This document shows positions 1 through 11,919 of a stretch of 64,000 nt of DNA, piece by piece (position 1 is the stretch's first letter; each line of letters opens with the position of its first letter). The DNA lies in NCBI GenBank assembly GCA_029204225.1, contig CM055095.1, positions 72,948,753 through 73,012,752 on the forward strand. Reading direction: 5' to 3'. Source of the stretch: Diphasiastrum complanatum. Its lineage: Eukaryota > Streptophyta > Lycopodiopsida > Lycopodiales > Lycopodiaceae. A program made the position numbers and the translations under genes. The notes beneath the pieces are model-generated. The model worked only from the letters and a program-made list of their open reading frames with translations, was not told where the DNA came from and made no database searches.

Positions 1-558
1 TGTTATATACCTTAATGGCAATTGAGATTTTCAAAAAGAAATGCATCCAAGATTCAAAGCTCTCTTCATCACAAGAATTAATCAATATACTTCAAATTCC
101 TTGAAGAAAGTCTCAAAAGATGTGCTATAATAACTGCTGAAAAGTCAAAGACCTTAAACTCTTCGAATGCCCAAACAAGGTCAATGCATAAGATATTGCA
201 CTTGCATAAATTTAAACAAATTGCCAAACTAGAAATCCAACAATGAGCTTATTGGCAAGAGCTCTTGATTTTCCATTTAGATCTCAATAAAATTTAGTTA
301 CACTCCACTTTGAACCCATATCAAAGCTAAAATTACACAAAAAAATATGAAAAATCGAATCAAATGATGATCCTAAAATTAGATCTAGGCCAAGATTGAT
401 AGCACCTAGTCATTCACTTGCTTGCTAGATTGATCACCTACCAATTGGAAATAGAACCAAAAGATATAAAAACCATGCTTAGATCTAAAATTGATAATAC
501 ATGACAAATGAAAATGGGACAATGGTTCTATGTTCTCCACACCTTTCAACCTATTTAC

Positions 559-560
<2 letters not shown>
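1..560. other. AT-rich DNA without recognisable gene
   Basis: No reading frame of coding character and no recognised repeat boundary was seen on either strand. The style of the sequence (interspersed AGATCTA and TCAAAT words) is like LTR sequence elsewhere in the window, so it may be the interior of an old LTR, but no terminus or target duplication could be found. Confidence 0.4.

Positions 561-646
<86 letters not shown>
561..646. repeat. (CT)43 microsatellite
   Basis: An uninterrupted CT dinucleotide run of 43 units. Its perfection suggests ongoing slippage rather than an ancient tract. It lies in noncoding DNA with no gene next to it. Confidence 0.98.
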
Positions 647-647
<1 letters not shown>

Positions 648-2240
648 GAGTCGTATAGCCCTAGAATAGAAATATAAATCCTAACCTACCAATTTTAGTC
701 TATATGGCCAAATTTCATCAAGTAAAGACCATTTTGTGAGGACTTAAGGTCCATGACTCCTAAGAACTATCTAAAGATAGTGAATAATACTATCTTAATA
801 ACCTACCCATGTGTGAGAAGTCTTATGTACAACATTTACAAGTTTGGCTTCTAAAATGTCCAAAAAGGCCAAAACATAATGACCAAAAAAAAAAGAAATG
901 ACATGAAGACTCATTTTTTTAAAAAATTTAATTTTTTTCAAAAAAAAGGCCAATATTCAAAATGCTTTACAAAAATATATTGTTATACGAAAAAAATATC
1001 TAATTTTGACGAAAATTATAATTAGGCTAAAAGATTTAAAAGATGGATAATTATTAAAATTTTCAAGTAAGCACTTATTTAAAATAAATCGATTTAAAAA
1101 AATCATTAATTATACAACCACTAAAATAATAAAATTTTTAGTTTTACTTGTTTAGAATATTATTTTAAAAAAAATGTTGATCAAAATTGATGTTTTTAAT
1201 ATAAAATACTTTTATTAAAAAAAGTTTTAAAATCGTCAAATATTTTTTTTTAAAGTAACAAATCACAAAAATTTAAAGACTCAATACTTTTAATCTAAAC
1301 AAACATCCAAATATTAAACCTAGTACAGATAACGATTGCAAAATAAATTGCTTTCAAGTAGTCAAATTATATGATTTACAAAAAATCTTTAAAAAAATTT
1401 AAAAGACTTAGATGCGTTTATTTTCAAAGAAAATAATTGTTTTGTTTTCATGTTTCAAAAAATTGAAATCTTTATAATGTAATCGATTTTGATAGTATTC
1501 ATCATTTTTTTAAAGAAATTGAATTGAAATATTTATAATGCACACTATCTAAATTAATTTTAGACTTTTTCAAAGTCCATTTTCAGAAATGGACTCGAGA
1601 CTTTACAACACACCGAATTAAACATATTTTTGATATAATTGATACTTTGATTCATCTATATAAATTGGTATCATCTAATGATAAAAATATCATTTATATT
1701 AACAAATATATTCAAACATCTTATGCGATCCAACAAACATCCATCACAACTGATTTTCAATCTCACATTCAAATGAAAATGTTCAAACATCTTATGAGAC
1801 ATTCAACAAAAATCCAAAATAACTGATTTTGAAAATGAATTTGTCTATTATATTTTGGAAAATGACAATAATAATCCCTACCGCTTGGGGCAAAATATAT
1901 GCATCTATGCATTGCCCTAAGTATTATCTAAACCTGAATCTAAATCTACATCGTGAGAACCCACATACTTCGACTACGGTTCTCCGAAAGACTGGCTTTC
2001 AGAACACGACTGCAAAGATCTTACAACATCGAGATAAGACTTAGTCTACCCGATATTTTTCAGAGTGTTGACACATGTAAGTTTGCGACCCATGACATTT
2101 AATAACGACACCACACAATAAGACACCACATAGTAAGATAACCTGAACAAGCAGACCAACCATTGAGGAGCAGAGAAAGACTAAACAATGGAGTTGATGC
2201 CTTCCCAATGTTTTGCTCTATTTTTAACTGTTGGACTACA
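647..2240. other. Very AT-rich noncoding DNA
   Basis: Long A and T runs, frequent stops in all frames and no motif of a known protein. The short open stretches between 1829 and 2420 show no coding character. No LTR ends or inverted repeats were recognised. Confidence 0.6.
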
Positions 2241-2402
2241 GGTCACAAATTTTTAGACACCTTCCCTTTATCGCCAAAACACAAATTCAAAAATTTGAGT
2301 TTACTATGCACACATGCATTCAAATCACTTGGTGCATCTGCATTGTATAGGACATATAGAACAGATTGCAAATTTTGCATTTGCTCTCCGCCTTGTTTTA
2401 AA

Positions 2403-2494
2403 GGGGTAGCAAGCTCGTAATAACCCTCGAAGATCGAGAGTTTTATGAGGGGTAGCAAGCTCGTAATAACCCTCGAAGATCGAGAGTTTTATGT
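2403..2494. repeat. 46-bp tandem duplication
   Basis: Two adjacent copies of a 46-bp unit, 2403-2448 and 2449-2494, nearly identical to the last base. Each unit contains a small hairpin (CTCG, AAGAT, CGAG). It sits at the 3' truncation point of the copia remnant to its right and shifts that remnant's reading frame, so it postdates loss of function. Confidence 0.95.
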
Positions 2495-4395
2495 CATGTA
2501 TTGATTTTAAGATTTCGAGACAATAGTGAACTAGACCCATATCAATCATTTTGTACTCCTTGGCCAGCATGCATTTGGTGTTTGTCATCAGATTCAGATC
2601 GTTACTGAATAATAGAGTATCATCAACATAAAGAGTGATGATGATGAAGAAATGTGATACAGATTTGAAGTAGACATTCAAGTCTGTTGAGCTTGGGATA
2701 AAACCATTTTCAATAAGAAATACATTTATTTTTTGGAACCAAACTCTGGGTGACTGTTTTATCCCATAGAGTGCCTTGTGAATTCTGCATACAAGGTGTT
2801 GCCTACCCCTCAGTTTGTATGCTTTTGGCTGTGACATAAATTTCTTCTTCAATGGTCCCGTTGAGGAAAGCAATCTGGACATCCATTTGATGGACTTCAA
2901 GATCTAATGTAGTTGCAAAGGAGAATAATAGATGGATTGAAGCATGCTTGACAACTAGGCTGAAGGTCTTAGAATAGTCCAGATCTGAAATTTGAGAATA
3001 GCCTTTGACAACCATCATGGCTTTGTATCGATTTAGCCTACCTTCAGCATCATGCTTCGCCTTGAATATCCATTTGCATGGAATCGGATTAACTCTATCT
3101 TTTGTTAGCTTAGTGACCGTCCACGTTTGATTCTCCATCAAAGAATCGAATTCTGTGTCCATTGTTGCTTTTCAATGTTTAGCATTAGGTGTAGACATTG
3201 CCTCTAAAACTATGTTTGGTTCCTGCACGAAGTAGCAAGCTGCATCATCCATAAATCTAGATGGAGGCTGTCTGGGTCGATTCGACCTTCTTGGCTGAAT
3301 TTCGACCCTCTACTGTTCATCTTCATTTTCTAAGCTAGTATTGATTTCCTGATTTTCGACCCAAGATCAAAATTTGGTTGTTTGACTCTTGGTTCGAATC
3401 TCTGTTGTTCGACCCTAGGGTTAGAAATTTTTGCAGGCTTTCCCTTGGGGTCGAAAAATTTGTCCTCCAGAAAAATGACATCTCTACTCGTGAAGGCTTT
3501 TTCTATGTTCAGTTTGTAGAGCTTATATGCCTTCTGATTTGGAGAGTAGTCAATGAGAATTGATTTTTTGCTTGTATTGTCCACTTCTTCTTGAGATCTT
3601 CAGGGATCTAAGCATAAGCAATGCAACCAAACACTCTAATGTTTTTGAGTGATGGTTTCGATTCTGTCTAGTCTTGCCATTCAGGACTTTGGTGATGGAT
3701 CGATTTTGTAGGTAGGCGGCTATGGTAACAGCTTCTGCCCAAAATTTCTTTGGAAGAGAGGCATGGGCCAACATGCTCTTAGCACTTTTGATGAGTGTCC
3801 GATTCTTCCTTTCTGCTACACCATTGGACTGAGGTGAGTAGCTCGTTGTGAATTGTTGATATATTCTGTTGGCCTTGTAGAATTCTTTAAACTCTATGGA
3901 GATAAATTCTCCCCTCCATCTGTGCGTAGTGCTATGATCTTCCTCTGGGTTTGATTTTCAGTAGAAGTCTTGAACTGCTTGAAGAACTTGAATGCCTTTG
4001 ATTTGTTCTTCAGAAAATAGGTTGCAGTATTTTGAGAGAAGTCATCGATGAAGGTTAGGAAGTAGTGCTCCCCCTACGGAAGTAGTCTGCATCAGGCCAC
4101 AGATGGCGCTATGTACAAGATCTAGCAAGCCTTTGGAAGTATGAACTGAGTTAGATTTGAAAGGACTTCTAGCATGTTTGCTGATAATACAGCTTTCACA
4201 TGGAGAAGTTGGCTTGCTGATAGAAGACAGATCTTATATTAGTCTTTGAATTGACATTTGTTGAATACTATTGAAATTCAAATGGCCTATTCTGAAATGC
4301 CAAAGCATATCATTTGATTCAGAAGTAGAAGTGTGAAGAGCTTGACTGTTGGAAGAATAACAGTGGCTGAGCTTGTAAAGATTGTCACTTCTTCT
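2495..4395 (-). pseudogene. Ty1/copia pol remnant (pre-integrase, integrase, start of RT)
   Basis: Reading from 4395 leftwards: a GAG-pre-integrase segment with a zinc-binding type CxxC (about 4180-4260), the integrase core ending in the GVAERKNRT motif (about 3790-3830), the integrase C-terminal region (3330-3774), and the RT start with the WIFKAKHDAEG and QMDVQIAFLNG motifs (2803-3162) followed by the YVDD catalytic motif (about 2615-2630). The frame breaks at least four times. It ends inside RT at the 46-bp duplication, and RNase H and both LTRs are missing. The intact catalytic YVDD shows only that RT decayed by frameshift rather than by point mutation of the active site. Confidence 0.88.
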
Positions 4396-4626
4396 CCCGA
4401 AAGCTAATGATTCGACATCCTACTTTTTTCTTTTTATTGTATTCGCCACCATCTTTTCGAGTCAGTTTGTTTTTCTTCAAGTTTCACAATTTTTCAAGCC
4501 TGCTTGTTTATCCAAGTCTGCTTGCTTTTTCGAGTTTATGTATTTTTCAAGTTTGAACACTTTTCAATACCCTGCATTTTTTCGAGTTTTTTTCAACTTT
4601 TTCAATACACTTCCTTTTTCAAGTCT

Positions 4627-4710
4627 CCTCACCACTACCGATTGAACACTTCCAATTATGCTATTTGGAAGGTGAGGACGGAGTCCATTTTGGTACTCAC
4701 AAAGTAGAAA
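4627..4710 (+). pseudogene. Copia gag N-terminal scrap
   Basis: About 27 codons match the gag start seen in full at 24320 and on the minus strand at 32407 (pattern L-x-x-S/T-S-N-Y-x-x-W-K-V-R-x-E-S-x-L). It ends in a stop and is directly followed by an unrelated gene. The 250 bp before it are unusually pyrimidine-rich with repeated TTTTTCAAG words. Confidence 0.6.
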
Positions 4711-4750
4711 TGGTAAAATCCGATTCTGATCATAGTGCTGAAGTACCAGT

Positions 4751-6298
4751 ATGCCTACGCAATTGAAATTGGTTCCATGTGAACATAGCGCCATGCTCCA
4801 GTGGCACACACAAGCAGAGACGCTCTTCCAAATGCTTGATCTCAAAACTCCTAAGTGGAAGGGACATCAGAACCTCTATCTGATGTACCAGGCTTATGAA
4901 AATTTTTCAGCCAAAGAGATGATGTTCCACACTGATATTTCCAATCTTCAGCTCTATGTCTACTTGGCTGTTAGCAGTCTTACTACCTTCAGCTTCCCAA
5001 GTGGTCATAAAGAAAAACCGGTGAAGCTGACCAACGTGATGCAACAATCCTATGCCAAGCTCCTTGACACCTCAGTCGACAAGTGGAAGAACAAGGATGG
5101 CATCCTGCTCGAAGCCATCAAATCCAAGGAATTAGGATCTGCTTGTGCCTACCTCACCAGGTACACATTTACATGCAAGGCACATCTGTTGCGGATTCAC
5201 TCTAGATTTTTTCTATGCTTAGAGAATTCTATGACGCCCACCACAACCTGTATAATTGGGTAGGATTTATCTCCAGACAATTGATCCATACATTACGAAA
5301 GAGGGCCCCAGTAACATTATTGCGCTACATCTTTTTCAATCTTGCTCGAAGTCAATCCTCTATCAACTTGAGGCTTGCATTGCTTCCATGAGATGTTGCT
5401 GCTAGCAGAGGATATACACCATCCATAGCTTCAACTACATCTTCTCCACAAGCTGCTGCAGCTCATGAATGTCGCATCAAGAAGAGACACGACCGATCAT
5501 CACCACCACCCTCTCAACTTGCTGATACTACACCACCACCGAAGAAGCAGAGGATGAAAATGACCGCCAGCAAACCGGCTCCTGAATTCGAGACGGACTA
5601 AGATAACCCATCGTCATCTACGACCAAGCAGCTAACTCCAAGGAAACAGAAGAAGAAGATGGTTGGGTACGAAGATGTTCCATCTAGCAGTGAAGACAAT
5701 GAAGATGAAGAAGAAGGTATCCTCCAACCAAGATGCACCAGACAACGACGAATCTCACCTCAGCTCTAAATCATGGACACCCAACAGCTACCAATACAAT
5801 CACCTGTTCGACGCTCCAGATCTCAGTCCCCATCGGAACCACCTCAAGCTATTACATCACTCTCTTGTGTCCAGTCGACTATAGCTTCTGTGGTGGCCAT
5901 CCACCCATAGGCAACAGTTTTCGGAGAGAGAGAAAGGAAGTTGCATGCAGCTACACGAGCAAAAGACACAATTGCAGCTGATTCCATTCACGAAGACACA
6001 ATAGAAGAGATAAGAGAAACTAAACCTGATCAAGAAACAAAGGTAGAAGACCAAGATCAAGCAACTCAAATAATAGTGGAAGTCCAAAAAAGCCCAATGG
6101 CCGAAGAGAAAGTTGAAGACCCCTCTACTCTAAAGCAAGACAACTTCATCGATGTAGACACTCTTAAATACTTCGATGAAGACGATCTTGTAGAAGAGGA
6201 GGTGGAGACGGTTTCAGAGACAGTTGCACCAGTCACAACACTAACTTCCACCACCACTGTTGATACCACACCCGTTACCATCTCTCCTACCCCTATTG
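4751..6298 (+). pseudogene. Unknown acidic protein gene, 5' part, interrupted
   Basis: I do not recognise the family. The first 150 codons (from 4751) are open and look globular. After a frame change the reading continues as a Ser/Pro/Lys-rich stretch (about 5400-5720, with basic KKQR and RKQKKK clusters like nuclear localisation signals and an EDNEDEEE acidic run), then a Glu/Asp-rich segment and a Thr/Pro-rich segment (5941-6298). Several stops and at least two frameshifts are present. The same kind of reading resumes at 11224 in a compatible frame, so the locus was split by the gypsy element between. The 7-mer CCTATTG occurs at both edges (6292-6298 and 11224-11230). It may derive from a captured or host gene; no function is assigned. 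Confidence 0.5.
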
Positions 6299-6364
6299 TC
6301 ATGCCCATGACTGGTCTCAGGTAGCGTGTCCACGCTAGGGACCGGTAGACCAACAACCCGTAAG

Positions 6365-6418
6365 TTAATTATGACTATAAGGGAATTGGGGCTCTTATGT
6401 GTACATGGTCATAATTAA
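6365..6418. repeat. 54-bp segment with 11-bp perfect terminal inverted repeats
   Basis: TTAATTATGAC at 6365-6375 is the exact inverse complement of 6408-6418. The 32 bp between the arms show no structure I recognise. It lies in the 124 bp between the broken gene and the gypsy 5' LTR and could be a tiny MITE-like footprint or a chance hairpin. Confidence 0.6.
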
Positions 6419-6422
6419 TGGT

Positions 6423-6794
6423 TGTAGGCCTAATACACGTGATGGTGGATTTGTATGGGTCTATCAGTGAGGCATTGGAAAACTGGATGACGTGGCCCAG
6501 ATAGGCTGCAGAGGTGTCCAGTGAGGTGTCACAATGCACTACTAGTGGTGCATGGGCCTTGGAGGATATAAGTATACCTATTGGGCTCTCACTAGTGTAT
6601 GCTATGATAGCATGACCGGTGGCAGGATGCTGCTGGCATGATGCCTCATTCCTCTTTGAGCGATTTATCCATAGCTTGGGAGCTAGATCCGTTTGATCTA
6701 GGTTTGGTTGGGTTGGTTTGTCCACCATCACGTTATCTTGTGTTGCTTGTGATTGGCATGCTTAGAATAGGATCCTTGGATTGAGGACTTTATA
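6423..6794 (+). repeat. Gypsy 5' LTR
   Basis: Begins TGTAGGCCTA and ends CTTTATA directly before the primer-binding site. The end is not the usual CA. It is paired with 10853-11223. It contains a TATA-like word (GATATAAGTATA, about 6567-6578) that could serve as promoter. Confidence 0.88.
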
Positions 6795-6795
6795 T

Positions 6796-6808
6796 TGGTA
6801 TCAGAGCC
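6796..6808 (+). promoter_or_regulatory. Primer-binding site, initiator Met-tRNA type
   Basis: TGGTATCAGAGCC, complementary to the 3' end of plant initiator Met-tRNA, two bases after the 5' LTR. This is where minus-strand DNA synthesis of the gypsy element would start. Confidence 0.9.
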
Positions 6809-7500
6809 AATTCTGAGCACGTTTTTGCCATTGATTTGTGTTCAAGAGAAATCTCGAATTGTGGGGATTTTTTCGTTGTGTGATATGGAATCTTGACACT
6901 TTTTCGAGAATTCAGTGGACTAAGCAATGATGTGCTGAAAGTGCGGATTATGATTCTTGTTGATTTTCTTGTGTGATCGATTGTGTGGTAAGTGCATACC
7001 AGGTATACAATCGGTTTGATTTTTAGATACTTTACATTGGTTAATGGAACTGTTTTCTAAAAATTCTTTTCCTTGTTTAAATCTTTAAAAAATCTTTTTT
7101 TGATTTATGGGTCAATTTTCAAGTTGGTAACGAAGAAGATCTTTGGTTAAGTCATCATGTTGAGACATTATCTGTATTAGATGCAATACTTCTTTGACTT
7201 TCTCGATTTTCTTGGATCTTTTCTTTGAAAGTTCTCCTGGGAAAATCTCGAAGGATATGCGCCCCTTGGAAACTCGTGTTGTTTCCTCTTAAAAAGAGAG
7301 AGAAGTAAGAAGAACAGAAAATTATCAAGGAGGAACATCAGTCAATGATTCCAAGAGGAATTTGTTATATTGATGATGAACCTGTTTTTATAATCGAAAA
7401 TGATAGGATATTTAGATATTACAGAAATCCTTTATGGATTATAGTAGATATCTAGTTTGAAGATTTAAAGGGGGGAAATTTAGAAAGTACTCTCACGGTA
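6809..7500 (+). other. Gypsy leader, no gene recognised
   Basis: Internal leader of the gypsy element. No gag start or conserved motif was found. It ends where copia coding sequence of the nested fragment begins. Confidence 0.5.
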
Positions 7501-7504
7501 GAAA

Positions 7505-8800
7505 GTGGCTGATAACAGATGTGTTTTGCTTGTTGGCAAACTTTCATGCACAGCCCAGATGACAAGCATAAGGCTACTCCTTGCATACGCCACACAGTAC
7601 AATCTGAAAATTCACCAGATTGATGTGAAAGCAACCTTTCTTCATGGAGATCTAGAGGAGGAAATCTTCATGAAGCAACCTGAAGGCTATGAAGACCCCG
7701 ACAACAGACAATATGTCTGTCAATTGCGGAGATGCATCTACGGTCTAAAACAGGCATCACAAGCCTGGTATAAAAAGCTTGATGGTCTTAATACTGACCA
7801 TTTTCGTGGATGATTCGCTGATGATAGAAAACTCCTTGATGCTGATCAAAGACACGAAAAGTCAGATTTATGAAAGCTAGGAAATCACAGATCTAGGAGA
7901 AGCAACAAAATGCCTAGGGCTGGAGATCAGAAGAGATTGAACAAAGGGTGAAATGCACTTGAGTCAGTCAGAATATGTCAGAAAGGTACTAAAGTAGTAC
8001 CACATGATGGACTGCAAAGAAAATGCCACACCAATGATAGCTGGAGCCAAGCTCACGAAGCAAGATTTTCCAAAAATGGAAGAAGAAGAACAGAGGATGA
8101 CAGGTATACCCTACCAGAACTTAATTGGTAGTCTGATGTACCTGACAATTTGTACTAGACCCGATCTGGCTTTCTCTATTTATGCCTTGAGCCAATTCTC
8201 TTCCAATCCTGGCATGGCACATTGGCAAATGGCAAAACAAATCCTACAGTATCTGCAGGGTACCCAGAATACTAGATTAACCTACATAGCTGAGAACGAA
8301 GAAAAAGGATTCGAGCTGCATCACTACAGTGATGCAAGTTGGGCAAGCTGCAAAGATGACAACAAGTCCATTACTGGAGGATGTACAATAGCATGCGGAG
8401 CTGCAATCAGTTGGATATGCAAAAAACAAACCTTGGTGGCTCAATCATCTTGCGAAGCTGAATATGTCGCAGCTTCAAAGGTCACGAATGAGGTAGTGTG
8501 GCTACAGGTGATGCTGGAGGCAATCGGGATACCACAAGAGGGGCCAAGCACGATGATGATGGACTCTCAAAGTGCCATCTATCTGTCCCAAGATCCTATC
8601 TTCCATTCAAAGACAAAGCACATACCTCTGAAGTACCATCACATTCGAGATTTGATCTCGAAAGGAGAGCTCCAAGTCCAGTATATAAAATCAGAAAATA
8701 TGATTGCAGATCTACTCATGAAACCGCTCGACAAGCCACTCTTTGCCAAGCAAAGAAAGACAATTGGATTAAACGTACAAAGCTGCAAGGTTCAAGAGGG
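7505..8800 (+). pseudogene. Nested Ty1/copia RT and RNase H
   Basis: RT begins mid-domain (QIDVKATFLHG, then CQLRRCIYGLKQ at about 7710-7760). The catalytic YVDD is degenerate (FVDD at about 7800-7815), and a frameshift and stops follow to 8000. From 8004 an open frame of over 260 codons gives the RT end and a full copia RNase H with HWQMAKQILQYL, the SDASWAS acidic site, QSSCEAEY, a DSQSA-type motif and the KTKHIPLKYHHIRD tail. It truncates the gypsy interior, and everything 5' of RT is missing. It ends at a purine tract before the LTR at 8803. Confidence 0.9.
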
Positions 8801-8802
8801 AG

Positions 8803-9666
8803 TGTTAGAAATGGTGAACTCCTGCAACTTTGTCGCAGCACGAACAAGAAACGAAGGTCGAATGAGAACAATTCGCGACAGTCAACATGCCTTTGACTCG
8901 AAGCACGAACGATTTGCGAATCATTCGTGAATTGTAAACACACCTCTAGGACCACAAACCGCAAAGGGGCGCAAAACGAAAAACTATGAAAGAGACAAAC
9001 AAAACGAAAGCAAATGGGAGATTATGAAACAAACAAAGAGAAATCTTTCACGCTGCCAGTTGGTAGCTCAACGGCCTTGGAGTCTAGACTTCACGTCCAG
9101 ATGAAACGAATGGCAACGACGGAGACTAACTAACTAGTTGATTGGCGTTAACTAGTCTTGTGATTCTACGTTTAGCCATCTTGAAAACTCCACATTGTGG
9201 AGGTATAAATGATCCTCTCTGGATCATAAAAAATAATGAAAAAAGATAATCTGAATAGAGAGATCTGTAAGAGACAGAGAGAGAGCGAGTAGAGCAGAAA
9301 GAAAAATACTAGAAACTATAGCTGTGCATGAAAGTCTGCCAACAAGCAAAACACAGTGAAAGAGCAGAATGTCATTCTGCCAACGAGTGATACATTGACG
9401 ATCTCGCTCTAAAAACTAAATTGATAATACAGTCGCTCTATTTTTGTGCATCTCCTTGTCTTGTATTGTCATTTTGTCTTGATTGCTGGAATAGAATGTG
9501 TTCTGTAATGTGTAGTCGCGTGTCTGGGATCCTGTATACAACTTTCGCGCAAAAAGAAAATTCAAAGACACAAAATTGTTCACGAATAAGAAGACGAAGA
9601 CAAAAAAGAAACAGTCTCGCTTCCATGACTAGCGCTACTTCTGAGTTAGTTGTTGTTAATCAACAA
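8803..9666 (+). repeat. Copia 3' LTR (family with TTCGCGAA palindrome)
   Basis: Starts TGTTAGAAAT right after the purine tract AAGAGGGAG and ends near TCAACA at about 9666 (right edge approximate). A TATA box, TATAAA, lies at 9204-9209. The middle and end match the LTR at 20426-20942 on the other strand, which lacks about 240 bp present here. The palindrome at 8904-8929 is shared, with small changes. Confidence 0.75.
8904..8929. repeat. 26-bp near-palindrome in LTR
   Basis: CACGAA...TTCGTG with centre TTTGCGAA. It is the degenerate counterpart of the perfect 26-bp palindrome at 20854-20879. It lies about 100 bp into the LTR, upstream of the TATA box, where enhancers of LTR promoters usually sit. 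Confidence 0.85.
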
Positions 9667-10320
9667 TAGAAATCTTACTTAGGGATATTATTGGTGAAAT
9701 GTATTACTTATAAGTCACAATGTCCATGAGTCATTTTGGATTCATTTATTGATGAGTGTGCGTAAAATACACGAGAACTTTTGATGGAATGCTATCTCGG
9801 AAGACTCAAGAGAGTTGGATAGTTGTAGTCTGCCAAAAGTTAGAACTTCACATAATGAGGTTTCGGTAAATCTTAAGTTATTCTAGATTAGAACTTAAGA
9901 GGAAAATCTACACGTATTCTAGATTATGACCCTAACTTTGGAATGAGAATTTGGGCCATGTCTAAAGTGAGTGTACTCTTGTGATTACAATCCTTTTACT
10001 GACATCGTGTGTGAGTTGGAAAAGTCTGAAACTTTTCAAATGGAAAGGACTTTTTGGAGCAACTCATGTGTCATTTTAAGAATTGTAATACACTCTTATG
10101 ATATGGTATGGTCTCGGGAATTTGGAGAGTTGGGATTGGTGAATCATAATTCAGATTCTAGGGAATAACTAATTCATAGGAGAGGATTGTGCTCATGATA
10201 CATTACGCTTTTATTGAGTATAGAACAAGAATCCGATGAATTATGATTGACGAATCATAGTTCAGATTCTAGTTATACTTGATTGCTTAAAGAAAGGATT
10301 AACTATATGACCAAAAGATT
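9667..10320 (+). other. Gypsy interior, too degenerate to assign
   Basis: Gypsy-derived by position. Short open stretches have no recognised motif. The phrase TCATAATTCAGATTCTAG recurs (about 10143-10161 and 10256-10274), suggesting internal duplication. Confidence 0.4.
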
Positions 10321-10329
10321 AGTTAAGAT

Positions 10330-10850
10330 ATGTATTCAAATTTTTTGCAATCTCTTCAGAGAGGATGTTATCCTTGATGAAGATTGAGTTATAGTAAACA
10401 TTCGACTACCGGTTATAGCCCGTTTATGCTTATGTACGGATTTAAGCCTAGGTCACCCATTGCGGTAGAGACTCAATCGATTAAGTTTCAGAGACTAGTG
10501 AATTTTTTATATGATATGCAAGAAATGCTACGAATTGCATGTGAGAATGTCCAGAGTGCCCAGGATAGGGACTGACGTTATGCAAATATGAAAAGATCAC
10601 CGAGAGACTTCCAAGTGGGGGATTGGGTATTTTTGAGAATTCCGAAGGATTCAAGTGTAATGCGTACCGGCAAGCATTATTAATTGTCCCCTAAAAATTA
10701 GAAGACTGTATAAGATCTTGAAAAAGATCGATTCCTTAGTTTACCAGTTGGAACTCCCGGAAGGATCTTAAGTGTATCCGTATTTTATGTTAGCCGTCTC
10801 AAGAAGAGTCTACGTGAAGGAGAGCATGTTGGATTTGGAGATCAATTGGG
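10330..10850 (+). pseudogene. Ty3/gypsy integrase C-terminal region
   Basis: From 10384 the frame reads the typical end of gypsy integrase: STTGYSPFMLMYG, then DMQEMLRIA, then after a stop the ANMKRSPRDFQVGDWVFL segment and the KHY and VSRLKKSLREGEHV segments to about 10835. The catalytic D,D,E core is missing. No chromodomain is visible before the LTR. Confidence 0.88.
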
Positions 10851-10852
10851 GT

Positions 10853-11223
10853 TGTAGGCCTAAAATACTTGATGGTGGATTTGTATGGGTCTATCAGTGA
10901 GTCATTGAGAAACTAGATGATGTGGCCCAGATAGGCTGCAGAGGTGTCCGGTGAGGTGTCACAGTGCACTACTAGTGGTGCATGGGCCTTGGAAGGTATA
11001 AGTATACCTATTGGGCTCTCACTAGTGTATGCTTGATAGCATGACCGGTGGTAGGATGCTGCTGGCGTAATGCCTCATTCCTCTTTGAGCGATTGATCCA
11101 TATCTTGGGGGCTAGATCCGTTCGATCTAGGTTTGGTTGGGTTGGTTTGTCCACCATCAGGTTCTCTTGTGTTGCTTGTGATTGGCATGCTTAGAATAAG
11201 ATCCTTGGATTGAGGGCTTTATA
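10853..11223 (+). repeat. Gypsy 3' LTR
   Basis: Same start and end as 6423-6794, one base shorter, with about 25 differences by eye, including a 1-bp indel. Its outer edge abuts the continuation of the broken gene at 11224. Confidence 0.88.
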
Positions 11224-11919
11224 CCTATTGCTACCATTCTTACCACCTCCATTGATACTGTTGTAAATACTCAACTAATCGTTCCATTACTATCTCATTC
11301 CACAGTCTCTCAATTTTCCTTTCCTACTTATCATCGTTTTCCTACTGAGTTTCCCATCCTTCCAACCTATGACAGTCGGCCCGAAAGAGCCAAAGAATCC
11401 TTGAAGTGGCATGCTGAGACCTCATACCAGCTTCATTGGATAGTAGACCAACTAGCACAACAGAAAAATGAGCTCAGAACGGCAAAGCAGGACCTGCAGT
11501 TAAAAGACACAAAATTGTTGACAATTATGGAAAAGTTGCAAAGTGAAAGGACCGAGAGGTTGGAAGAGTAGAACCAGTTTTCAAATCAACTCCAGTCTCT
11601 CCAAGAGGTGCAAAACTAGTTCAAGCATCGGTTAGATCTCATGACTCAAGATAATAAGAGACTAACTGACATGATGGCAACAGTCAAGCAACCAATCAGG
11701 CCAAAAGATATAAAAGTTCCAGTTCTGTCTTCAGGAGCAGCAATAAAAATGGAAAAGTATATATCTTTAATCCAGAAATATGAAGCCCTGAAGAGGAACC
11801 ATCAAATTTTAGAAGACAACAACAACAAGAAAGTGTCAGCACTCAAAGAAAGCGTTGACAAGATCCAAGAGGAACTACAGCTCGTGGGTATAGATAGGAG
11901 CCTCCTCCATGAGTTCTAG
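11224..11919 (+). pseudogene. Unknown acidic gene, 3' part (coiled coil)
   Basis: Continuation of 4751-6298 in the same frame class: a Thr/Ser/Pro-rich link, then from about 11400 a heptad-rich, Gln/Glu/Lys-rich region characteristic of coiled coil, broken by two TAG codons (about 11569 and 11617). The last 92 codons (11641-11919) are intact. Both TAGs replace Gln-like positions in a Gln-rich context, consistent with CAG to TAG change. Function unknown; probably a structural or adaptor protein, or a captured one. Confidence 0.5.

Larger units (their letters stand above)
6423..11223 (+). mobile_element. Ty3/gypsy LTR retrotransposon, deleted, with nested copia
   Basis: Two LTRs in direct orientation (372 and 371 bp) flank about 4.06 kb. 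A Met-tRNA primer site follows the 5' LTR and a gypsy integrase C-terminus precedes the 3' LTR. Gag, protease, RT and most of integrase are gone, and part of the interior is a nested copia fragment (7505-9666). The LTRs differ at roughly 6-7% of positions by eye, so the insertion is not recent. No convincing 5-bp target duplication was seen directly at the LTR edges. Confidence 0.85.

Noticed and set aside
9055-9105. tRNA-like sequence (TGGTAGCTCAACGG resembles an A box)
   Set aside because: No B box (GGTTCGANNCC), no acceptor stem pairing, and it lies inside a copia LTR.
9971-10168. 65-codon ORF upstream of the gypsy integrase tail
   Set aside because: No integrase motif in this frame and the gypsy protein is not readable here; treated as decayed interior.
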